A stretch of DNA of 14,365 nt from Comamonadaceae bacterium. Its GTDB lineage: Bacteria; Pseudomonadota; Gammaproteobacteria; Burkholderiales; Burkholderiaceae_C. The translations under genes were made by a program, and so were the position numbers. The notes under the pieces are model-generated. The model was not told the origin of the DNA and did not search any database. It saw only the letters and a list, made by a program, of their open reading frames with translations. This document shows positions 1 to 6,602 of this stretch, one piece after another. The stretch lies in NCBI GenBank assembly GCA_947372005.1, contig CANBRV010000029.1, positions 1 to 14,365 on the forward strand, in the 5' to 3' direction. Numbering within the stretch: position 1 is the stretch's first letter; every line of letters starts with the position of its first letter.

Positions 1-564
1 GCAGGAAAAGTACAGCTAGAGGCAAGCAGCCAATCCAACGATATTGCTGCGCGCTTTAATGCCGCTGGCATTAGAGTTGGCGTAACAAGCGACATGAAAA
101 GCGTGCAGTGGGGCAAGCTGCTGCTGAATCTCAACAATCCCATCAATGCTCTGTCCAACGTACCGCTACTCGATGAATTATTGGACAGAAATTTTCGTGT
201 CGTATTGGCAACGCTCCAGCAGGAAGCCTTATCCGCTATGGGCTGCGAAGGCATTACCCCTGCCCAACTTGCTGCAGCATCGCCCCACGCAATGACCCGT
301 ATTTTGCGCCTACCCAACTTCATCTTCACACGCCTTGCACCCAAGATGCTGCGCATGGATCCCGCCGCACGCTCCTCCATGTGGGACGATGTGCAGCGCG
401 GACGAGTCACTGAGGTCGATGATCTTTGCGGTGCCGTCGTCAGACTTGCCGCTAAACATGGCAAACCAGCCCCTGTTAACGCCACGATGTGTAAGCTAAT
501 CGCCGCGCTTAAAAAGGGCGACCAGTGGACAGGCAGACAACTGCGGCAGTCGCTAGGGGTTTAA
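1..564 (+). CDS. panE: 2-dehydropantoate 2-reductase (ketopantoate reductase), C-terminal part
   Basis: The reading frame is open from the first base, so the gene starts upstream; 187 residues are visible. The family reduces 2-dehydropantoate to pantoate with NADPH in coenzyme A synthesis, in the cytoplasm. The visible part is the C-terminal helical, substrate-binding domain. WGKLLLNLNNPINAL (visible residues 37-51) matches the family's W-x-K-l-x-x-N signature, with Lys39 and Asn43 in the places of the catalytic Lys and a substrate-binding Asn. Further on, SSMWDDVQRGRVTEVDDLCG fits the conserved S-S-M-x-x-D-x-x-x-G-R-x-T-E-x-D block, whose Glu is an active-site residue, followed by the typical PAPVN near the end. 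The Rossmann NADPH-binding half lies outside the window. Many genomes carry several paralogues of this family with untested substrates, so the exact substrate is less certain than the family. It ends 4 bases from the convergent dehydrogenase gene. Confidence 0.85.
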   Translation, partial: AGKVQLEASSQSNDIAARFNAAGIRVGVTSDMKSVQWGKLLLNLNNPINALSNVPLLDELLDRNFRVVLATLQQEALSAMGCEGITPAQLAAASPHAMTRILRLPNFIFTRLAPKMLRMDPAARSSMWDDVQRGRVTEVDDLCGAVVRLAAKHGKPAPVNATMCKLIAALKKGDQWTGRQLRQSLGV

Positions 565-568
565 AGCG

Positions 569-2284
569 TCAGCCTTTAGCTAAAGCCAGCGCCAGCGCCT
601 CAGCGACTTTGATGCCGTCCATCGCCGCGCTCATGATGCCGCCTGCATAGCCTGCGCCTTCACCAGCGGGGAATAAACCACGTGTATTAATAGACTGGTA
701 CGCCTCGGGGTGCTTATCTATGTGGCGACGGATACGGATAGGTGAGCTAGTTCGTGTTTCAACACCGGTCAGCAACGCATCCGCTCTATCAAAACCCTTA
801 ATTTGTTTACCAAATGCGGGCAATGCCTCTTGGATAGCCGCAATTGCATAGACGGGCAAAGCTGATGGAACAATGCCGCCAGTCAGATCGGTCAATAAAA
901 CACCAGGCTTATAGGAGGGTTCCACGTCACCTAATTTTGTACTGGCACGACCTTTTAAAAAATCTCCGACTAACTGCGCAGGTGCAAAATAATTTTCACC
1001 GCCAAGCTTGTAGGCGCCAGACTCTAACCCTCGCTGAAATGCAATTCCTGCAAGTGGATTAGCCGCATCCGCACCAAAATCCGCTGGCTTAATCTCCACC
1101 ACAATGCCTGCGTTGGCATTACGTTCGTTGCGTGAGTATTGGCTCATGCCATTGGTTACCACGCGCCCCACCTCTGAGGTTGCGGCCACCACCGTACCGC
1201 CTGGGCACATGCAAAAGCTGTAAACACTGCGACCGTTTTTAGCGTGATGGACTAGCTTGTAGTCTGCTGCGCCAACGTGTTCGACGATTTTTTCAGGGTG
1301 CCCAGCATAAAAATTCGAATCGCCAAACCTAGCACGATCAATCACGCCTTGTGGATGCTCAATGCGAAAACCAATCGAAAACGGCTTGGCTTCCACAAAC
1401 ACGCTGCGCGCATGCAGCATCTCAAACGTATCGCGCGCACTGTGCCCAATCGCCAGTACCACATGCGAAGCGCTAATCTCTTGCTTTTCACCCGTCAGCA
1501 GATTAACCGTCCGCAAACCACGTAGCGTATAGCCTCCAGCAGCACCGCTATCTAGCACCACATCCTCCACACGCGTTGAAAAGCGAATCTCACCTCCGAG
1601 TCGCTCAATCTCACCGCGCAGATATTCCACGACTTTGACTAACCGAAACGTGCCAATGTGCGGCTTGCTGACGTACAAAATTTCATCGGGCGCACCGCCC
1701 TTGACCATTTCCTCTAACACCTTGCGCCCAAGGTGATACGGATCTTTCACTTGGCTCCACAGTTTGCCGTCGGAGAACGTACCCGCACCACCTTCGCCAA
1801 ACTGTACGTTGCTTTCCTCTTGCAAAACCTGCTTGCGCCAAAAGCCCCATGTATCCCTAGTGCGCTCGCGCACAGCTTTACCGCGTTCGAGTACTAAGGG
1901 CTTAAGTCCCATTTGCGCCAAGGTCAGTGCAGCAAACAAGCCGCAAGGCCCTGTACCAATGACGACAGGGCGTTGAAATCCTGCTTGTGTCGTTAACGTT
2001 TCGGCATTCTTGGGGGATATGACACGCTTGTAAGCCATATCAGGCGTGGCCTCCAAGACTTTAAGCTTAGATAAATCCACATTTTGCGCCAGGCCAATGT
2101 CTAGCGTATAGATAAAATGGATATCAGATTTTTTACGTGCGTCGTAACCTCGGCGATGTACGTGAATACTCGTAACTTGTGCATTTTGCAACCCGAGCGC
2201 AGACAGGACAGCAATGCGCAAATCATCAGGCGCATGATCGAGCGGAAGTTTAATATCCGTGAGTCGGTAAGTTGGCGAGGTCAT
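569..2284 (-). CDS. FAD-dependent dehydrogenase, COG2509 type
   Basis: A protein of 571 residues from the chosen start. From established family knowledge it resembles the COG2509 group of predicted NAD(P)/FAD-dependent oxidoreductases, whose substrate is not established. An N-terminal domain of about 100 residues (RLTDIKLPLDH near the start, then HVHRRGYDARKKSDI) precedes the FAD-binding Rossmann motif VVIGTGPCGLFAAL, with GTGPCG at residues 110-115 and the acidic ERG at 133-135 at the end of the second strand. QFGEGGAGTFSDGKLWS follows. The C-terminus has GLFPAGEGAGYAGGIMSAAMDG, the second FAD contact. An in-frame TTG at 2317 and an ATG at 2299 would add 11 or 5 residues. The ATG at 2284 was chosen because relatives start just before the R-L-T-x-I-K-L-P segment, but no start has a convincing ribosome binding site. 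It is transcribed away from glmS and toward panE. Confidence 0.85.
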   Translation of the reverse strand: MTSPTYRLTDIKLPLDHAPDDLRIAVLSALGLQNAQVTSIHVHRRGYDARKKSDIHFIYTLDIGLAQNVDLSKLKVLEATPDMAYKRVISPKNAETLTTQAGFQRPVVIGTGPCGLFAALTLAQMGLKPLVLERGKAVRERTRDTWGFWRKQVLQEESNVQFGEGGAGTFSDGKLWSQVKDPYHLGRKVLEEMVKGGAPDEILYVSKPHIGTFRLVKVVEYLRGEIERLGGEIRFSTRVEDVVLDSGAAGGYTLRGLRTVNLLTGEKQEISASHVVLAIGHSARDTFEMLHARSVFVEAKPFSIGFRIEHPQGVIDRARFGDSNFYAGHPEKIVEHVGAADYKLVHHAKNGRSVYSFCMCPGGTVVAATSEVGRVVTNGMSQYSRNERNANAGIVVEIKPADFGADAANPLAGIAFQRGLESGAYKLGGENYFAPAQLVGDFLKGRASTKLGDVEPSYKPGVLLTDLTGGIVPSALPVYAIAAIQEALPAFGKQIKGFDRADALLTGVETRTSSPIRIRRHIDKHPEAYQSINTRGLFPAGEGAGYAGGIMSAAMDGIKVAEALALALAKG

Positions 2285-2344
2285 GGAGTGATTTTCCATG
2301 AAGATAGAGATAGCCAAGACCTCGTCTCTCGGTTACAGTTTAGG

Positions 2345-2360
2345 TTCAAACAAATTTGAA
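2345..2360. promoter_or_regulatory. Perfect inverted repeat beside the glmS ribosome binding site
   Basis: TTCAAA-caaa-TTTGAA is a perfect 6-base inverted repeat with a 4-base spacer. It ends just before the glmS Shine-Dalgarno sequence (AAGGTGA, 2359-2365). In RNA it could form a small AT-rich hairpin touching the ribosome binding site; in DNA it could be an operator in the divergent region between the dehydrogenase gene and glmS. A 6-base palindrome in AT-rich intergenic DNA can arise by chance, so a function is only suggested. Confidence 0.3.
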
Positions 2361-2368
2361 GGTGACCT

Positions 2369-4198
2369 ATGTGCGGAATTGTTGGAGCAATTGCTAAAAG
2401 TGATGTTGTCAGTGTCTTAGTACAAGGCCTAAAGCGGTTGGAGTACCGTGGTTATGACTCGTGCGGCGTTGCTGTTCATACGGGTCAGGGCTTAGAGCGT
2501 GCTCGCAGCACAGCACGTGTAACGGAGCTAGAGGCTCAAGGCCTGTTAGTTGCCAATCTTGGTATTGCGCACACAAGGTGGGCCACGCACGGCGCGCCTG
2601 CTGTGCATAACGCGCACCCGCACTTCAGCACAGGCGTGACAGGACAAACACCACGCATTGCATTAGTTCACAACGGCATCATTGAGAACCACGATGCACT
2701 GCGTACCGCCCTACAAGCCAAGGGCTATGTCTTTGTTAGCCAGACAGACACCGAAGTTATTGCCCACTTGGTCGACTCGCTTTATGTTGCGGGCGGTGAT
2801 TTATGTGCGGCTGTGCAAGCCGCATTAACCCAGTTGCACGGTGCCTATGCCTTAGCCGTTATCGCGTACGACGAGCCAAACCGCTTAATTGGTGCTCGCC
2901 AAGGCTCACCACTCATTTTGGGTGTTGGCGAAAATGGCGCCAACTACCTTGCTAGCGATGCAATGGCGCTTGCTGGGGTTACCAATCAAATCGTGTACCT
3001 AGAAGAAGGCGATGTGGTGGATATCCGCTTAGGCGCTTATCACATTACTCAAACAACACCGGGCGAGCGCCCAGTCAAAACAGTACTTGCACATAGCGGC
3101 GCTGCAGAGCTAGGGCCTTATCAACACTACATGCAAAAAGAGATTTTTGAACAGCCCACAGCACTTGCTAACACGCTGGAAGGTGTAGAAGCTATCGATG
3201 CCGCACTCTTTGGCGACAAAGCTCACGCCAGTTTTAAAGCGATTGATAAAATTTTAATTTTGGCCTGCGGTACCAGTTATTACAGCGGCTGCACAGCGAA
3301 GTATTGGCTGGAAGCCATAGCCGGAGTGCCATGCGCGGTAGAGGTCGCCAGCGAATATCGCTACCGCACAAGCGTGCCAGATCCTAAAACACTCATTGTG
3401 ACGATTAGCCAAAGTGGCGAAACTGCTGATACATTGGCAGCTCTACGCCACGCACAAAGCCTTGGCATGACCCACACGCTCACCGTCTGCAATGTTGCAA
3501 CCAGCGCGATGGTTCGCGAGTGCCAGCATGCTTACATCACGCGGGCTGGGGTTGAAATTGGCGTGGCCTCTACTAAAGCGTTTACAACGCAACTGGCGGG
3601 ATTATTTTTATTGACGCTTGCGCTAGCAAAAACGCAAGGCAAGCTCAGCCATGCGCAAGAGCAGTCACATCTAAAAGCCATGCGCCATTTGCCTGTCGCG
3701 CTGGCCGCGGTGCTGGCGCTAGAGCCCCAAATCATGGTTTGGGCGGAGCAATTTTCCAGCATGGAAAACGCCTTATTCTTAGGACGTGGTGTTCACTATC
3801 CCGTAGCGCTAGAAGGCGCGCTGAAGCTCAAGGAAATCAGCTACATCCATGCTGAAGCCTATCCTGCAGGCGAGCTAAAGCATGGCCCGCTTGCGCTCGT
3901 CACAGCCGAAATGCCCGTCGTCGTGGTTGCCCCGAACGACAGCCTCATTGACAAGCTAAAAAGCAACATGCATGAAGTCCGCGCCAGATCAGGCGTGCTA
4001 TATGTTCTGGCAGACGCTGACTCGCATATCAAAAGCGAAGAAGGCATTCACGTCATTCGCCTGCCCGAGCACTATGGCGATCTGTCCCCGTTACTTCACG
4101 TTGTGCCGCTACAGCTCTTGGCATATCACACAGCACTTGCACGCGGTACAGATGTGGACAAGCCACGTAATTTGGCGAAAAGCGTCACGGTGGAATAA
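2369..4198 (+). CDS. glmS: Glutamine--fructose-6-phosphate aminotransferase (isomerizing)
   Basis: Makes glucosamine 6-phosphate from fructose 6-phosphate and glutamine, the first step toward UDP-GlcNAc for peptidoglycan and lipopolysaccharide; cytoplasmic. The 609-residue length equals the usual bacterial enzyme. It begins MCGIVGAIA, giving Cys2 as the N-terminal nucleophile of the class II glutaminase domain (about 1-220), with RGYDSCG, HTRWATHG and HNGIIEN in order. Two SIS sugar-isomerase domains follow: ILACGTSYYSG (Cys300, same number as in E. coli) with SQSGETADT, then the second domain around residues 460-600 with GRGVHYPVALEGALKLKEISY and AEAYPAGELKHGPLAL. It ends in the family signature DKPRNLAKSVTVE. 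The ribosome binding site AAGGTGA lies a few bases upstream. No glmS ribozyme is visible in the short leader. It heads a co-directional run that continues 4 bases later with an OmpA-domain gene. Confidence 0.97.
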   Translation: MCGIVGAIAKSDVVSVLVQGLKRLEYRGYDSCGVAVHTGQGLERARSTARVTELEAQGLLVANLGIAHTRWATHGAPAVHNAHPHFSTGVTGQTPRIALVHNGIIENHDALRTALQAKGYVFVSQTDTEVIAHLVDSLYVAGGDLCAAVQAALTQLHGAYALAVIAYDEPNRLIGARQGSPLILGVGENGANYLASDAMALAGVTNQIVYLEEGDVVDIRLGAYHITQTTPGERPVKTVLAHSGAAELGPYQHYMQKEIFEQPTALANTLEGVEAIDAALFGDKAHASFKAIDKILILACGTSYYSGCTAKYWLEAIAGVPCAVEVASEYRYRTSVPDPKTLIVTISQSGETADTLAALRHAQSLGMTHTLTVCNVATSAMVRECQHAYITRAGVEIGVASTKAFTTQLAGLFLLTLALAKTQGKLSHAQEQSHLKAMRHLPVALAAVLALEPQIMVWAEQFSSMENALFLGRGVHYPVALEGALKLKEISYIHAEAYPAGELKHGPLALVTAEMPVVVVAPNDSLIDKLKSNMHEVRARSGVLYVLADADSHIKSEEGIHVIRLPEHYGDLSPLLHVVPLQLLAYHTALARGTDVDKPRNLAKSVTVE

Positions 4199-4202
4199 TC
4201 AT

Positions 4203-4757
4203 ATGAAGTACTTACTAACACTCCTTGCATCACTAACGCTCTTGCTAGCCGCACTTGTCGATATCACCTATGCGCAAACACCAAGCGCAGATGCAATGAT
4301 TGAGCAATTAAAAGCAAAACCAACGGGGGCCAGTGTCATTGCTCCGCGCACACGTAGTTTAGGCGGAACACGCAATTTGGGCGTGGAGGCCGTGCCTGCG
4401 CAAGAAACGCCAGCTGAGCGAGCATCACTATCACTACAAATTCAATTTGACTTCAACTCTGCGCGCATCAAATCCGAGAGTGGGCAATCACTTTCAAATC
4501 TTGCAACAGCCTTGCAGTCCAAAGAACTCGCTAATGCCAAATTTGCAATCGAGGGGCATACCGATGCCAAAGGCGGCGCCGACTACAACCAACGCTTGTC
4601 ACAGCAACGTGCCGATGCCGTGCGTGAGTTTTTAATTGGAAAAGGCATCGAAAACACGCGCCTATCTGCTGCTGGCAAGGGGGCAAGTGATCTTGCCAAC
4701 AAAGACGATCCGCAAGCGGCTGAAAATCGAAGAGTCAGAATCGTTAACATGCAATAA
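4203..4757 (+). CDS. Secreted OmpA-family peptidoglycan-binding protein
   Basis: A 184-residue protein. Residues 1-24 form a Sec signal peptide (MKYLLTLL..., hydrophobic core, cleavage likely after ITYA). No lipobox cysteine is seen, so it is probably soluble in the periplasm or outer-membrane associated rather than a lipoprotein. Residues about 25-74 are a low-complexity linker. Residues about 75-182 are an OmpA C-terminal domain: FDFNSARIKSESGQSLSNLA, then IEGHTDAKGGADYNQRLSQQR. Asp121 and Arg136 keep the 15-residue spacing of the diaminopimelate-binding Asp/Arg pair of E. coli OmpA (D271/R286), and ENRRVRI closes the domain. The frame stays open into glmS, but the ATG at 4203 is the only start that gives a signal peptide. 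It lies 4 bases after the glmS stop, so cotranscription is likely. Its role may be to tether or sense peptidoglycan for the envelope cluster downstream (inference). Confidence 0.88.
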   Translation: MKYLLTLLASLTLLLAALVDITYAQTPSADAMIEQLKAKPTGASVIAPRTRSLGGTRNLGVEAVPAQETPAERASLSLQIQFDFNSARIKSESGQSLSNLATALQSKELANAKFAIEGHTDAKGGADYNQRLSQQRADAVREFLIGKGIENTRLSAAGKGASDLANKDDPQAAENRRVRIVNMQ

Positions 4758-4763
4758 AAATAT

Positions 4764-4791
4764 TTGCGTTCGCCTCCTATAAATATAGGAT
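4764..4791 (+). promoter_or_regulatory. Weak sigma-70-like promoter candidate before the CHASE2-caspase cluster
   Basis: TTGCGT (4764-4769) and TAGGAT (4786-4791) are separated by 16 bases. They sit in the only sizeable gap (89 bases) between glmS-ompA and the downstream cluster. Both boxes match consensus only partly and no activator site is identified. The candidate overlaps the inverted repeat at 4775-4790, an arrangement that would suit repression. The evidence is pattern only. Confidence 0.25.
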
Positions 4792-4804
4792 AGTCAAAAG
4801 CGAA
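4769..4804. repeat. Nested inverted repeat in the intergenic gap before the cluster
   Basis: The core TCCTATA-aa-TATAGGA (4775-4790) is a perfect 7-base inverted repeat with a 2-base spacer. A second complementary pair, TTCGC (4769-4773) and GCGAA (4800-4804), encloses it. The core has no following T-run and is AT-rich, so it is a poor intrinsic terminator. It fits a dimeric regulator's operator better. It could instead be a chance palindrome or a weak attenuating hairpin. Confidence 0.4.
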
Positions 4805-4846
4805 GCTGTAGTGAAAAATGGTGTCTTATTGATTGAGGATGCCACC

Positions 4847-4993
4847 ATGACTAGCCACAAAATTAAACTTACTCTTGTCTCCGCTATTCCAGCAATTGTT
4901 TGTGCCGTAGCGCTAGCAATATCATTCTGGGTAGTCTCTGCCACGGAAGCAAGGGCTGAAAGAGCACATGAAACAAGTTATCACTCGACTTAA
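4847..4993 (+). CDS. Small single-pass membrane protein, 48 residues, unknown function
   Basis: Not recognised. From the ATG at 4847 the protein has 48 residues: a short basic N-terminus (MTSHKIK), a hydrophobic segment at about residues 8-32 including WVV, then a short polar tail rich in Ala, Glu, Arg and His. The hydrophobic stretch is long for a cleaved signal peptide, although ATEARA at 32-37 could be a cleavage site; a membrane anchor with a short periplasmic tail is more likely. TGAGGA (4834-4839) lies at good spacing before this ATG, favouring it over the in-frame GTG at 4811, which lacks such a site and would add 12 polar residues. The 3' end overlaps the CHASE2 gene by 26 bases in another frame, which suggests translational coupling. 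It may be a leader peptide or a small partner of the CHASE2 protein (inference). Confidence 0.55.
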   Translation: MTSHKIKLTLVSAIPAIVCAVALAISFWVVSATEARAERAHETSYHST

Positions 4994-6602
4994 GGCTTTT
5001 AAAAACCTTGCAGCACTTCCAATTAGTGCTGTGACGTGGGTGTTAGTCATTGTTTTTTCTGTTTGGATTATTCTGGATTTAACGTACCTCAAAGTTTCGA
5101 GTGGTTTATCTCAAACTACCTACGATGCGATGGTGAAAAACCGGCTTTATGCCGCGCCACCAGATCCCCGCCTCGTCATTGTTGATATTGATGAATCCTC
5201 TCTGGCTCGTATGTCTAAAGAGTTTGGTCGATGGCCTTGGCCGCGGGATACGTTAGCCAGCGTACAGGACTTTATTGAACGGGAGCAGCCTTTAGCTATC
5301 GTGTGGGATATTGCATTTGCCGACCCTGACCGGCTGAGCCCTGGTGGCGATGCTGCATTTAATGAATCTGCGAGTCGCAGCAAACATAGCCACTACTCTG
5401 TCATTCGTCTTCCCGCAACTAACGACGATAAAAGTCAGCTCAGTCGTGAAAATTTGCCGACACTTTGGGTAAAAGAAGCAAATCCAGAGTATGCAGGAAA
5501 GCCTTTGAGCAAACTAGCCGCTATCGTGCCCGTCCTGCCCAATGTAGCTGCTGGCAAACTTGGCTTTAATAATGGGTATCCTGATAGTGATGGCGTCCTT
5601 CGCCGCTACCGCTATAGTGAAACTCTTGTAGATGGTTCAGTTATTCAATCTACGCCTATGAGCGTAGCGGGTGATTTATCTAAAACATTATTCGCAGCAC
5701 TGATGAATGTGCCACAAAACCTAGACAAACACGGTGTTGATAGCGGGACTTTAATTGCTTGGCGCAAAAGCGCAGATGCCTACACAAAAATCAGTTTTGC
5801 TGATGTTTTTGATAAATCAGAAGGTGGAAAACCGAAGGCTGCAGTTCCTTCATTTACAGGAAAAATCGTGGTGGTTGGTTCGACAGCACCTAGCCTGCAT
5901 GATATTCACCCGACCCCACTTGTATCTTTTCAAGCAGGAGTAGAAAGTCTTGCCACTGTTACGGATAACGCCATTAACCATCGATTCATCTTAGAAGTAC
6001 CCCGTTGGCTTCAGGCTCTCATCGCGCTTGCTCTATGTGTTACTTTGGCATTTCTGGTTAGGCGTTTTGGCATTGCTTCACTAGACGGAGCGCTTGTTAT
6101 TTTGCCCGGTGCATTATTGGGTATTAGCTATTTATCACTTAATTTTTTACCTGTCTTTTTAGATTTGCAATTGGCTGCCAGCGCTGTCTTGCTTTTTTTG
6201 GCAGCACTGCGTGCTTGGAATAACTTTAGACGCAATTATTGGTGTGATTTACCTGCCGACTGGCTTGAGCCAACGTCTACGACAGTTTTGCATTTAATGC
6301 CTATTCAAAGCTTGAATCACGAACCGTTTGCCGATACAGGACTGGATCATTTGATGGATTTGCTAGAGAGCCACGCCCCACATTGTCGTGTTGTCGGCGG
6401 CGATGCCACTTCAGCATGGCCTGCAAAATTACGCTGGACAGAACTAGCCTGCCATGCAACGCTTATTGGGCCACTAGAGCAACTCATGCACCTAGCGCAG
6501 CATATGCCAAACACATTGGCAACATCGCCTTGTATTGAATTAACCGAGCCACCTTTAACCAAAGTTAAGATTGCTCAAACTATTTTTAGGAGCCCCCCAT
6601 GA
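4968..6602 (+). CDS. CHASE2-domain membrane sensor-like protein without a recognised output domain
   Basis: A 544-residue integral membrane protein. One N-terminal transmembrane helix (about 20-40) is followed by an extracytoplasmic CHASE2 domain (about 50-340), then three further helices (about 345-364, 372-393, 398-415), the usual CHASE2 topology. Family motifs include LVIVDIDESSLARM, the GRWPWPRD block at 87-94, WDIAFADPD at 113-121, NNGYPDSDGVLRRYRY at 201-216, VVVGSTAPSLHDIHPTPL at 301-318 and GVESLATVTDNAI at 324-336. CHASE2 domains are predicted periplasmic sensors, usually fused to adenylate or diguanylate cyclases, histidine kinases or Ser/Thr kinases. Here the cytoplasmic tail (about 418-544) has no cyclase, GGDEF, kinase or HATPase motif. 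It has a helical DHLMDLLESHAPH segment and VVGGDA but matches nothing I recognise. The start overlaps the small upstream gene; GAAAGAG lies before the ATG at 4968. The stop overlaps the next gene by ATGA, so the two are probably coupled. Confidence 0.88.
   Translation: MKQVITRLKAFKNLAALPISAVTWVLVIVFSVWIILDLTYLKVSSGLSQTTYDAMVKNRLYAAPPDPRLVIVDIDESSLARMSKEFGRWPWPRDTLASVQDFIEREQPLAIVWDIAFADPDRLSPGGDAAFNESASRSKHSHYSVIRLPATNDDKSQLSRENLPTLWVKEANPEYAGKPLSKLAAIVPVLPNVAAGKLGFNNGYPDSDGVLRRYRYSETLVDGSVIQSTPMSVAGDLSKTLFAALMNVPQNLDKHGVDSGTLIAWRKSADAYTKISFADVFDKSEGGKPKAAVPSFTGKIVVVGSTAPSLHDIHPTPLVSFQAGVESLATVTDNAINHRFILEVPRWLQALIALALCVTLAFLVRRFGIASLDGALVILPGALLGISYLSLNFLPVFLDLQLAASAVLLFLAALRAWNNFRRNYWCDLPADWLEPTSTTVLHLMPIQSLNHEPFADTGLDHLMDLLESHAPHCRVVGGDATSAWPAKLRWTELACHATLIGPLEQLMHLAQHMPNTLATSPCIELTEPPLTKVKIAQTIFRSPP

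Noticed and set aside
2285..2317. TTG (2317) or ATG (2299) start for the FAD-dependent dehydrogenase
   Set aside because: Possible, but family members begin close to the R-L-T-x-I-K-L-P segment and neither site has a well-spaced Shine-Dalgarno.
2285..2368. glmS ribozyme or riboswitch upstream of glmS
   Set aside because: The leader is too short for the ribozyme core, and that element is typical of Gram-positive lineages.
3972..4202. In-frame upstream extension of the OmpA-domain gene into glmS (77 extra residues)
   Set aside because: It overlaps the conserved end of glmS, has a composition unlike a protein N-terminus (many Cys, Trp, His) and would bury the clear signal peptide that starts at 4203.
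4811..4846. GTG start that would lengthen the small membrane protein by 12 residues
   Set aside because: No good ribosome binding site, while the ATG at 4847 has TGAGGA at proper spacing and starts directly before the basic and hydrophobic segment.
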